Shown here one piece after another: positions 47,251 through 57,847 of a stretch of 64,000 nucleotides of DNA (its first letter is position 1; each line of letters starts with the position of its first letter). The stretch is taken from positions 32,935,820 through 32,999,819 of the forward strand of contig CP137675.1 in assembly GCA_037976565.1 (NCBI GenBank), given 5' to 3'. The notes below the pieces were generated by a model, which saw only the letters and a list, made by a program, of their open reading frames with translations, was not told the origin of the DNA and searched no databases. The stretch comes from Mesocentrotus franciscanus (Eukaryota > Echinodermata > Echinoidea > Camarodonta > Strongylocentrotidae). Position numbers and translations under genes: made by a program.

Positions 47251-50200
47251 AAGGGAAGAGAGAGAAAGGGCAGAGAGAAAGGGAGAATGGAAAAGAACGT
47301 GAAAATAAGACGGTAGGACCCCGCCCAAACCCTTCTGCTATTCAATGGCATTGTAAATATGGAATCCATCCACATAGAAGATATCGCCCACTCTTACCAA
47401 GGAGATATCACATCTCTTTGCTCTTACAACGTTCTTTTCATAGTCCTACGTGATATAACTGACCATCCCAATGGACTGACCTTTGAAATGAACGATGTCC
47501 ACTGCTCTCTCTTCCAGCGGATAATCATCCCAATCGCAACAGGGATCACGATGGAGACAAGAGCCGTGATGATACTGACGAAGGGAATGACCGCATTATC
47601 TTCAGTCCACCTTCGACTATAGATGAACAGGTTCAGAGGCATCAACCCAATGGCAGCTAAGGTTGACATGGTGGTCATGGTGATGCTGAAAATAATAGAG
47701 GTTTAAAGATTTTCAGTAATCTCATGTCGCCACTTATAGTGAATCTTAAAACCGAGCTTAAAAGAACTGAATAATCATTTCCTTTAAAAATCGTAAGGAA
47801 CATTATCCAATCGCATCATCCAATCGCATCGGCTATCTATTGAAATTACAATCATGACAACAAGGTTGATCAACATTTTCATTCAGCATACTGGGACTAT
47901 TAGGGTCTTGTTGATAAATTCAAATCAGAGGGTACTTGTATATATATAGGGCGTATCAATAAAAATTTACCCAACTTTGGTAGCTCCTATTTGTTGATAC
48001 GCACTGTATATATAATGTATGTATATAGGCATCTGATACTTGCCTTCTCAGCCGTCGGGTAAAATAATTATCAGCAAGCTACAGCGGAGCACTTTGGACA
48101 CTTACCCCCCTCTAGAGAGAGAGAGAGAGAAAGAAAGAAAGAGAAAAATAATGAAGAGAAACATAAAGGAGAGGGAAGGATGTAAAAAGCTGATGATATG
48201 ACCCTCTCCCGCACAGTTTATAGTCATCGGTCCTCTGAAATAATTATCCGATTAAACCAGTGACCTCCCTAACGATAACAATACCCCTCCCCCATGATAC
48301 CAATGCCCCCTCCCCATGATACCAATACCCCTCCCCATGATAGCAATGCCCCTCCCCATGATAGCAATGCCCCTCCCCATGATAGCAATGCCCCTCCCCA
48401 TGATAGCAATGCCCCCTCCCCCATGATACCAATGCCTCCTTCAATACGATCCTATAGCCCACCTGAGACATATATCTCCTTTGGTCCAGAAGGCAAAGAG
48501 GTTGGAAACGGTTCCTCCAGGACAGCAGGACATGATAAGCACTCCTAACGCCATGGGTGTGGGTAAGGAGAGGGCAAGAGCGAGGCAGAATGCAGACAGG
48601 GGCATCAGGACGAATTGGCATAACATCCCGATCAATACGCTCTTCGGAACACGGAACTGAAAGACAAATGATTTGATCTGATTTGATTCGCCAAATTCAA
48701 TTCATGGGAAATGTATGACTTTGAAAGGAAATACATGATAACTCATTGCTTATTTCCTATTGATCCTAATAACAATGATAAGTGAAGAGATATATCAATT
48801 GACTTAGTAATACATAATCAAAATAATGGACAAAACTGTTCAAAACTATTATGAAACAAATCAAAATTCTTGACAGCAATCTTCTTAAACTCTAAGAAAA
48901 CCATATAATATAGAGAGAAAAGGTCAACTTGTTTTTCTCTTTCAAATGTGAAATGCTTCTGGGGACGTAGGATTTTTTTTTCAACATGAAAGGGATGCCG
49001 TTAGAACATTTCGAATGAGGGGGTATCTGTCGGAGTAAACCCTTTGAAAATCAAAAGAACTGTTTATGACTTCGCGTTGTATAAGAGGCGCAATCAAGTC
49101 ATGTACTCATTCGAATGTTGTGCGGGCTAACCTTGACAAAAATAACCATATAGTATGTGGAATTCTTTAATGAAATTGACATTTATCAACTGCTTACAAC
49201 CGTCGATGTCATAGACAGAAGCTTTCGATCTGGGGCTAACCATACATAGAACATTCTGGGGAAAGTTCACTGTCAATAACGATTTATAACTACATGTATA
49301 TGAATTGTTTTCAAATTGACAAGTAAGCGCATGAGGTTGTTGGTACTGACAGTGCTCAACTGTACGAGCTATAATGTGTAGGCTGGATTAGTTTATTCTT
49401 CCATCTATATATTTATAGTTGTACAGGCTGTTTCGCCCGAATGATTGGGGTTACAACACAATAAGATATATAGGGAAATGAAAGATGCTGGACACTACAA
49501 AATCACTAAACTGTAAATATTGAACTTGAGGCTTCTATTTTATGGCTTTCAGACACGTAATATTAATATACATATATCCCCTGACAATGACTAAATACTG
49601 CAAAAGTCTACCCTTGCAATTTCATTTGAATTAGACGTAAAGTTATGTTTTAATTGAAGATAAACATTGCAAAATAAATATTGCAAAATTATTGTTTTAT
49701 GATCCCCTAACAATGTAAACACTGCAAAAGTCTTCCCTTACATTTTCATTTTAATTAGACATAAAGTTATGTTTTAATTGTAGATAAATATTGCTAAAGT
49801 CAAGTCTAGACCGATACTTGTTGGTTTTTTATACTTATAAAGGTGAAAGGTCGCCTCAATAAAAAATAATAGTGAAGAGATGCTTTTACAACGTATTTGG
49901 ATGCAAGGGCATGAACGGAAAGAAGGGATATCATGGTATCCATAAGCAAGACCTGTCCACCACTACAAAATTCAAATTTTGGGGACAGTTTTGGACTGAA
50001 CTGGGGTAGAAATTAGAACAAGATAGAAGATTTACATACCACTTCTTTGAAGTCTCTAGGTTGGACCACGCAACCCATGGCAAGCATCAGAAAGACTAGG
50101 ATTACGATCAATGTGATCTTATTGGCTTGTTTCAAGGCTGCGATGTGAGGAGGCGGAGGAGGAGGTAGAGGGAGACCAGAGGTCCAGGTATCCAGTCCCG

Positions 50201-50273
50201 TCACCATGGTAAAATCGTCGGAAAACATCCCTTCATCATATTGCATCCGTGTAGCTGTTTCGAAAGAATCCAT
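46489..50273 (-). CDS. SLC10 family sodium/bile acid cotransporter
   Basis: Four coding exons, 50040-50273, 48463-48656, 47481-47685 and 46489-46953, join in one frame to 365 residues, close to the 350 or so of vertebrate SLC10A2. SLC10 proteins import bile acids or steroid sulphates with sodium across the plasma membrane, using nine to ten helices. Evidence: a short polar N terminus with a proline run, TM1 with KITLIVILVFLMLAMG, GMLCQFVLMPLSAF, the signature MSCCPGGTVSN, AAIGLMPLNLFIY, and the crossover helix with YETGFQNVSLAM. The Ser-Asn of the first signature and the Glu and Gln of the second are the residues that bind sodium in the family, and all are present. The paralogue (A1, A2, A6 type) cannot be decided here. 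Confidence 0.93.
47220..47290. repeat. (AG)n tract in SLC10 intron
   Basis: (AG) of about 12 repeats then purine-rich sequence; matching AG-rich stretches lie at 48113-48150. Confidence 0.85.
47481..47685 (-). CDS. SLC10 coding exon 3
   Basis: Encodes ITMTTMSTLAAIGLMPLNLF, then VIPFVSIITALVSIVIPVAI and a basic loop. Donor gtcagt, phase 0. Confidence 0.93.
48285..48440. repeat. 21 bp minisatellite in SLC10 intron
   Basis: Seven units of the type ccatgatagcaatgcccctcc; the outer units have tacc for tagc. It begins 23 bases from the exon 2 donor. Confidence 0.92.
48463..48656 (-). CDS. SLC10 coding exon 2
   Basis: Encodes GMLCQFVLMPLSAFCLALAL and MSCCPGGTVSNLFAFWTKGD. Acceptor tttcag, donor gtgggc. 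Leaves two codon bases. Exon 3's first C completes Ser. Confidence 0.93.
49578..49798. repeat. Tandem duplication, about 125 bp offset, in SLC10 intron 1
   Basis: ccctgacaatg..actgcaaaagtct and aattagacgtaaagttatgt recur at 49703-49798 with about 10% change. Confidence 0.85.
50040..50273 (-). CDS. SLC10 coding exon 1
   Basis: ATG at 50271-50273. Encodes the N terminus (with LPLPPPPPPH), TM1 and GCVVQPRDFKEV. Donor gtatgt, phase 0. The exon probably extends to 50299, where a ttcag acceptor marks a 5' UTR intron. Confidence 0.9.
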
Positions 50274-50482
50274 GGTACGATGAACTCCGTTCTTCTGTCC
50301 TGAAATACAGTACTGTTACCTGTGTTTCGACCGGGTAATGATGTGAGAGATCAGCCTGAAGAGCAATAATTGAACCACAAATCCTCGTAAATAATAAGAA
50401 AAGGGGAAAGGAGAGATAGAGGAATAAAAAGGGGAAGGAAAACGAGAAGCACTCCATAGGAAAAGTGCGAGTTCTGACTTAC

Positions 50483-50520
50483 CTATAATTCTGATGAGGC
50501 ACAATAATTGTCAGTAAATA
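50483..50520 (-). other. Probable SLC10 5' UTR exon (3' boundary only)
   Basis: On the minus strand, cagaattatag is followed by a strong gtaagt donor at 50482-50477, paired with the ttcag acceptor at 50300-50305, giving a 183-base UTR intron. The transcription start is not located; the right end given is arbitrary. Confidence 0.4.
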
Positions 50521-51342
50521 TTCTCTTTAACGAAGCCAACACGTATTGAATGAAATTATTGTGTGTGAACTTAGGTTGCGTGACGAACCCAAGATCGGAA
50601 GCACTGGTGGATCCAGGATTCTATAAAAGGAGGGGGGTATTCTGATCAAATTCAAAGGGACACAAGAACACAATTAAGTGCTTATTTTAATTTGTGGACT
50701 CAAGTTTTAAAAAGGGGTCACGGGCTAAATATGCCCTCTCCGAATTGGCCACTGACCGTTAGGAAGTGTGGGAATGAAATCGATCTCACACTACTGTTTT
50801 TTCGCTTTCTTTCAGATTATAACTATGAAAGTTGCAACCGGGCTATGTAAACTTCCTATGTAACTCCATGTCCTTCACAAAAGGTTAGGTTAGATTGTGT
50901 TTCAAAGAGCCTGATCAAAAATGTTCTGAAAAACATGTCGGTCAAAGTCAAGCTCGGTTTTTGCACTCGTTTCTAAAAATATCAAAATAGAACCTGTGCT
51001 TGCAAACGCTTAAAATGTCAGTATGACTACTTTGTCAATATCACATTACACGAAAAGTACACTACCCCGTGTTAACCCTTGATTGCAAATGCAGCTTAAG
51101 AGCAGACAAGAACAAATAGGAATACAATGGCAAATGCACATGTACCGTATTAATGTATATTATAAACTTACAGAAATCGACGACCACCCCGGCCCAAGCC
51201 TCTCACTGCCACTGAGCACAAAATAAAACGGAACCTATAGGCCTACGTCGCGTTGTTTTCAATTGTGTTGAAAATGTCATGGTACTCATAGCATTGTTAA
51301 AAGCGATAATGATAATAATATTTCTTGTTTACCCAGGGTATG

Positions 51343-51634
51343 CAGGGGAGGACTGATCCAGGATTTTCCAAAGGGAGGAGGGCGTGAAATGTACGAAATT
51401 GCGAGCGCGGAGCCTTTACGGCCTTTACGGCCTGCTTAAGGGCCCCGGAAATGGTGAACCTTAAGATGCTCTATGGTACATTCTGAGGCATTTCTGAATT
51501 CGTAAACTGAACATTTATGTGAATATTTCTTAGCTTTCTTCCATTTTTTTTTCCGGAAGGAAAATGGAAAAATGCTAAGAAATATTCACATCTTAAGGTT
51601 CAACATTTTCCGGGGCCCCCTGGATCCGCCCCTG
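51343..51634. mobile_element. hAT-like MITE
   Basis: Tips caggggaggactgatccagg and cctggatccgcccctg are inverted. An internal hairpin comprises gtgaatatttcttagc..ttccatttt and its complement at 51555-51595. No clear target duplication was seen. Confidence 0.65.
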
Positions 51635-52404
51635 CTATAGCCTCATCAGTATTATAGGCCTACTGTTCTCCCTGATGGCCCCACAATCATATTATTACCC
51701 CGGCTTTAGCCTATAGGCTATACCGGGTACCCATGCATTTAAAACCATTTACAACTATGCACTAAGCTAAGACAAAAGTAGTCGGTGATCCATCTTCTTC
51801 TTCTCTTTATCTTCAAAGGGCTATGAAGCCTATCCCGAATATCTGTATAGGAAGCCGTCTCAGTCATGTATAGAAATACTGCATGTAAGCATGCGTGCCG
51901 ACCACAGGTTTTCCAGACACGTACCCCTAAACGACGGGATTTCTTCTAGATCTGAAGCCAAAAAATAAATACACCCTAAATGAGGATTTCGCGTGGGTTT
52001 TTCCCGAATTCACACCCTAAACGGGTATTTCACAAAAGATGTAAAAGACCATTATGTTTGTGAAGATGTATATTAGATAAGTGTTCAAAATGTTGATGCT
52101 TTCATGTAGGCCTACATGTAATTTGTTGCAATAAGTAAGGTTCTATAATGGTACTGACTGGTGTGCTTTGTCTGTGTAAAGAAAAAGAAAGCAACTTTTA
52201 TTTTTTTGTTTATTAAGTCACTTAAAGAATAATGCTCTACAATAATAAGAACAACAAAAACAACAACAAAAAACAACACAAAAGTTACAGATTTTCCGAC
52301 AGAACTTATACTTTCTATTGTCTTTCCGTTGATATCATCGTGATTCCCATAATCAAAGGAATTGATTATTATATAGCACATAATAAATTCTTTATCAGCT
52401 GACT

Positions 52405-53763
52405 CAGGCGCGGATCCAGGGGGGGACCAGGGGGCCTTGGCCCCACCAAAAAAAAAAAGAGAGAGAGAGAGAGAGAGAAGGAAAAGAAGGGAAAGGGAAA
52501 GAGGGGAGAAAGGGAAAGAAAGCAGAGGAAGCAGAAAAGAAAAGTTGGAAACAAGGAGATCGGGGGGGGGGCGAAAAGGCCTTGCCTCCCCGGCGGTTGC
52601 CGTACCCCTCCCAGCAAACAAAAGAGAGAAGGAAGGAAAGGGAAAGAAAAAGGAAAAGAGGAGATAAAGGGAAGGAAATAAAGAGGAAGAAGAAAAGAAA
52701 AGAAGGGGGATATCAGTTGCGATTTTCCCGCCAAGAAGTTGTGGATCGGGGGCAAAGGCCCTTGCCTCTCCCCCTCTCCAAAAAAAAAGAGTGGAATGGA
52801 AAGGGAAAGAGGAGAGCTAAAAGGGAACAAAAAAGAGGAAAAAGAAAAGAAAAGGGGAGATCAGTTGCGATTAATTCGGCCAACATCCTCCAGATCAAGG
52901 GACCGAAGGGCCCTTGCCCGCCCCAGCAAACTTAAAAAGAGAGAAGGAAGGGAAGGGAAAGGGGAGCCCACGCCAATTAGTAACCTGCCAGTGTCACAAA
53001 TAAGGTGTCAAAATAAGCTCATCTGACCGTAATTAGGTGCCTTAAACCCCTGAGCTTCCGGGGGCTCTGCCCCTGGACCCCACCTAGGGCCTTAAGGCGG
53101 GCCCCTGGATGCTCATCTGACCGTAATTTAATGCTTAAAGCCCCTGAGCTTCAGGGAGTTCCGCCCCCTGGACCCCACGCCAATTAGTCACCTGCCAGTG
53201 TCACAAAAATTAATAAGGTATAAAAATATGCTCATCTGACCGTAATTAGGTGGCTTAAACCCCTGAGCTTCCGGGGGCTCTGCCCCCTGGACCCCACCTA
53301 GGGCCCTAAGGCGGGCCCCTGGATGCTCATCTGACGGTAATTAAATGCCTAAAACTCCTGAGCTTCTAGGGGCTCCGCCCCTGTATCCCACGCCAATTAG
53401 TGTCCTGCCAGTGTCACAAATAAGGTATAAACATATGCTCATCTGACCATATAATTAAATACCCATACGCCCTAAGCTTCAGGGGCTCTGCCCCTTGACC
53501 CTCGCCGGGGCTTTGCCCCTAGGCCCCACGCCAATTTACGCTACGCTCTACCTGATCGTAAATACTTTAGCCTCCCCCCATCACTTTGAAAAACTTTCAG
53601 CAGGGCCTCCATGTAAGAGTGGTTGTGATGCCGATTTTTTCTTCTGGCCCCAATTTTGCTCATTACGCCACTGCTTTAGTGGTCACCATTACGTACCAAT
53701 ATTTGGCTTGCACAATTTCAAATTTGGCCCCCCCCCCCCTAAGAAATCCTGGATCCGCGCCTG
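52405..53763 (-). mobile_element. Non-autonomous hAT-like transposon, intact ends and TSD
   Basis: Tips CAGGCGCGGATCCAGG (left) and CCTGGATCCGCGCCTG (right) are perfect inverted repeats. The 8 bp AGCTGACT lies on both sides (52397-52404 and 53764-53771), the hAT signature. The interior holds purine-rich units (52440-52960) and about six 110-130 bp units (52960-53560). No transposase is encoded. Confidence 0.88.
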
Positions 53764-54117
53764 AGCTGACTAGATGTAAAGATTTATTTCCTATATTATG
53801 TTCATGCAGTGACAGATCCAGGGGCATGAGGGGTATATTATGTGCCTGCCAGCTTGCCCTGTAACCAAACCCAATACACCCCTTCGCGGTTACAAGAGTA
53901 TAGTGTTGTTGTTGTTTTGTTTTTCTTTTTGTTGTTGTTATTTATTCATCAGTTTCAATTTATTTAGGCTATTCATTAATTCATTCATAAATATTCATAA
54001 TTTAATGATACACGCCTAAAAACTAAAACAACAAAAACAACAACGTCATTTTATATACAGGCCTTATTGTGCCATGCAGTGATTAGTTCCGTTGACATGT
54101 ACGTATTCCTACGCCCT

Positions 54118-54545
54118 ATGCAAACCCGTAACCAGGGGGTTCGCTCGACCCCCTACTAAATTTCAAAGGTTAAAAAAAAGAGGGGAAGAAAAGAGAGAAA
54201 AGAGGGGAAGAAAAGAGAGAAAAGAGGAGAGAAAAGAGGAGAAGAGAAAAGAAGAGAAGAGAAGAGAAGAAGATCCGGTTTTAAAGAGGATCGATCTCCC
54301 ACCATGCACACACACCCCCACCTACACCCCGCTATTAAAACAGCTTAAAACCGGGGTCATCCAGGTCCAATCCCCACTCGCCAACCATCTATTAACGCTG
54401 GGTAATTTGACCGTAATTAAATGCCTAAAACCCCTGAGCTTCCGGGGCTCTGCCCCCTGAACCCCCGCCGGGGCATTGGCCCTGGCCCTGGACCCCTAGC
54501 CGTTTAAAAACGAACCCCCTAATTGAAAACTGGTTATGGGCCTGT
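54118..54545. mobile_element. Short TIR element with GA-rich core
   Basis: Ends cccgtaaccagggggttcg and cgaaccccctaa..ggttatggg are inverted. Inside are a GA-rich stretch (54170-54275) and a fragment of the 110-130 bp unit seen in the hAT-like elements. Confidence 0.6.
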
Positions 54546-55775
54546 TATGGTAGAGCATTATTCTTTAAGTGCCTTGATTTAGTTCAGAAGCAGTATTTGC
54601 CATTTGAGACATTCATATTTCAGTCGCTATAATGATAAATTAAAAACATAAAATACCGAACCTAGGATTTTAAAATGAAGGTAATAATAATATACATACA
54701 CTGAAACATAACCTCGCCTCGTTTCGATATCTAATGAATTTTCCATTTTTGTTTGCCACTTTCACACCAGAATACCTTTTTCAGTCTCGGATTCGACGTC
54801 AGAGATCTCTGACAAAATCCCCGATTATGCTTGTTGTTCGGCTGAGAGCACCCAATAATATTTCACATTCTGTTCTTAGTGAGTATAAAGACATATATCC
54901 AGTACGGGTATTTTGATATATTTTAAATCTGCTTGATTAAGTCGATTAAAAGAAGCGGGTACTTTAATGAACGGTCCCATATGCTAGTATTTATGTCATG
55001 AGTTTCTTTAATGACGGAGGCGCTGGCAGCTTGAATCGAAAGAAGCTAGCGCTAACGCGCTAGAAGCCCCGCTGCCGTCGACAGCGGCGACACCCCTCTC
55101 CCCCTCTCCTTCCGAAGAGGCTATGACAGGTATGATCATTTTATTGATACTTTACCTGGCACGTAGAACTATTGCCGTTGAGCCATGTAGTATGTACAGT
55201 GAATTTACGCGCTCTGAGTCTGATTGGCCGATACGCTCCAGCTGTTTCGAATTTAAGTGAAAGAGGGCCTACTTAACTTTAACGCGACTTAAGTGCGACT
55301 TAAGTTCAATGGCAAAGTCAATACAAAATATTATGTCACACCACAGAGATTTTGACATGACGTGCTTTAAACAGGTGACGCACTTCACACATACTACATA
55401 GGTGACGCACACACGAAATTGCACACACATAAAATAGAAAAACCGACGAACATTTCAGAATAAATTTCCAGGTTGTACCTTAAATATGACGAAAATGAGA
55501 ATTTTTCAAACTTAAGACTTACTTAAGTAAGTCTTAAACTTAAGTGAAATACTTAACTTTTCAAGGACGCTGAAAAAATCGTAACAAATGGAAGATTTGA
55601 CTGGAATATCATAATTTTGGTATCGGCAAAAACGGAAAATCGCAAGCTAGCTCCTCGCACTAATGTCTTATAACATAGAGCCTATGGGAGCCAGCGATAG
55701 CCAATCTAAAGGGCCCATGTCGGCTCGGCTAGGTCCCAAATTACGAAAATAAGGCTGAGACGGGAAGAACGTAAT

Positions 55776-55785
55776 GCGCATGCGC
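55776..55785. promoter_or_regulatory. NRF1-type motif GCGCATGCGC (left arm)
   Basis: Perfect palindromic core of the NRF1 site. The right-arm partner at 56053-56062 reads CGCATGCGCA. Function is inferred from the motif only. Confidence 0.4.
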
Positions 55786-56619
55786 TGGCTGTAAGCTAAA
55801 GTTTTACGTGCCTGGGTACTTTACTGATACTTTACAAAATTGCAATTGGTCTTGTGAAATAAGCCACTGCCCGATATCGATCATCATCATCTAATGATCT
55901 AGTGAGTGATTTCAAGTTCGGTGTCGAAAGCTGGTGTTGGTAGGTGTTGTGAGAACACCACCAGCCACAACACCGAACTTGAAATGAGGCTGGTGTTAGG
56001 ATTGACCAGGGGATTAACGTAGAACTTTAGCTTACAGCAGCAATACAGCCAACGCATGCGCATTACATTCCTCCCGTCTCAGCTCATTTTCGTAATTTGG
56101 CGCCTAGCCGAGCCGACATGGGCCCTTTACTTTTTAGATTGGCTATCGCTGGCTCCCATAGGCTCTATGTTATAAGACATTAGTGCGAGGAGCTAGCTTG
56201 CGATTTTCCGTTTTTACCGATACTAAAATTATGATATTCCAGTCAAATCTTCTATTTGTTACGATTTTTTCAGCGTCCTTGAAAAGTTAAGTATTTCACT
56301 TAAGTTTAAGACTTACGTAAGTCTTACGTAAGTCTTACGTAAGTAAGTCTTAAGTTTGAAAAATTCTCATTTTCGTCATATTTAAGGTGCAAACTTGCAA
56401 GTTGTACTGAAATGTTTGTTGATTTTTCTATATTATGTGTGTACCTATGCTGAGTGTGCGTCACCTATGTGTGAAATGCGTCACCTGTTTAAAGCACGTC
56501 ATGTCAAAATCTCTGTGGTGCGACGTAATATTTCGTATTGACTTTGCCATTGAACTTAAGTCGCACTTGAGTTAAGTAGGCCCTCTCTCACTTAAATTCG
56601 AAGCCACTTAGCATATCGG

Positions 56620-56624
56620 CCAAT
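56620..56624 (+). promoter_or_regulatory. CCAAT box in palindrome right arm
   Basis: ggccaatcagagcgcg has the classic NF-Y flanks. Its mirror copy in the left arm is gattggcc at 55222-55229. It is about 1 kb before the SUPT7L start codon, so it could belong to that promoter. Confidence 0.35.
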
Positions 56625-57636
56625 CAGAGCGCGTTAACTCACTGTACATCGCGGAATGGTAAAAGTTCTACGTGGGATTGACCTAGAAAAATATGAGGTA
56701 TTTCCAGTAGGCAGTGTTGAAGGCTGTTGTTGAATGTCGTCTGCTGAACCGAGTATCGCTGTTGGTGTTGGTGTTGCAGCATACCGCAGGTAACTATGCG
56801 GGCATCTGGCAGTGTCATGAATCTCATGATCACGCCATGGTAAAATCCATTGTACAGTCAAAATAACTATAAATCATGGGAGTTTTATATGTTTTTCAAG
56901 AAAAATTATATTTTTTCTTTTCTTATTTATATTCTGTATGATAAAATTTGAATGTTATTTCGCACTGATTTTACTTTCGAACACCTAACTTGAACTCACT
57001 CAGTGTGTCACACACACACTTGTGTGTAACACTTGTTTGTAAAGTCTTTGGGGAGGTGGAATCCCCCATAATCCCCCAAATTTTAGATTACACAAAAGAG
57101 AAAATTCAACAGGAGAAAACCTAACAGCAATGGCGCGAAGACAAAATTATGCTTCATTGCTGTAGTATGTGTCTGTGTGTGGAGTGATGAGTGGTTTTCT
57201 ATTTCACAATACTAATCGTACCAAGGACGGGTGAGATAGTTTCGTCCATCACAGTTCCACATTCTGTAGTTTGATACCTATTTTGTTGGCATCACCTTTA
57301 CCCTTGCCAGCCATTTATTTTTATTTTTTTCCAGAATGAACAATTAAACAAAAATAAAAATGCTATTACCGGTATTTCATTGTTTTATTAATATTTTAAT
57401 AATGTCTCATTCAATACCAAATATATTGTCTGTCTACGAAGGTTTGTCACCCATGGTTTGGACACACGACCATTCAGAAAACTACTAAAGTTAAAGGGTT
57501 GTTCAAAACCCTTGAGAAGATTTTACTCAAATGCATGATAAACCTGAAATCATGAATTTAGTCTTAAAACTGTTCTGAGAGCATGCTGTTTGAGAAATTC
57601 TGAGACAACTGACATTTTCCTTCATTTCTTTCATAG

Positions 57637-57847
57637 CTCTTGTCCATTTGACTCTGAATTCTTCTGGAGCGTGAGTTAGAGAGCTTACGATGAGTGGTCA
57701 TTGGGGTGAGATGACAGGGTCAATCGTTTCCCCTGTGACATCCTCAATGGTGGATATGGAAGCCTTGGCTATGAAGTCACAAAGTGTCCAGGTTAAAGTT
57801 CCTCATCTTCATCAGCCTTCTGCTCAACAGAAGCCACAAGTTCATCA
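57637..57847 (+). CDS. SUPT7L: SUPT7L first coding exon
   Basis: A tttcatag acceptor before 57637 implies an upstream noncoding exon. ATG at 57690-57692 begins [11 protein letters not shown], comparable to the family's YWGEIP motif. Donor gtaagt at 57848, leaving CA. Confidence 0.82.

Larger units (their letters stand above)
55152..56683. repeat. Giant palindrome, about 660 bp arms, 200 bp spacer
   Basis: The left arm 55152-55812 is the reverse complement of the right arm 56016-56683, with scattered changes. Matching blocks include cacgtagaac/gttctacgtg, cgcaagctagctcctcgcac and its complement, gggcccatgtcggctcgg and its complement, and gcgcatgcg. Within each arm lies a smaller palindrome of ttaagtaagtcttaa type, expanded in the right arm to three acgtaagtctt units. 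The spacer has its own hairpin (atttcaagttcggtgt ... acaccgaacttgaaat). Confidence 0.92.
50521..57636. other. Divergent spacer between SLC10 and SUPT7L
   Basis: Head-to-head spacing of about 7 kb, filled by the elements listed separately. Unexplained parts are 50530-51340, 51640-52390, 54550-55150 and 56690-57630. The stretch 55010-55110 is GC-rich with short hairpins (gctagcgc..gcgctag, gctgccgtcgacagcggc). Confidence 0.5.

Noticed and set aside
48285..48440. CRISPR-like array
   Set aside because: Repeat units are contiguous with no unique spacers; it is a minisatellite in an animal gene intron.
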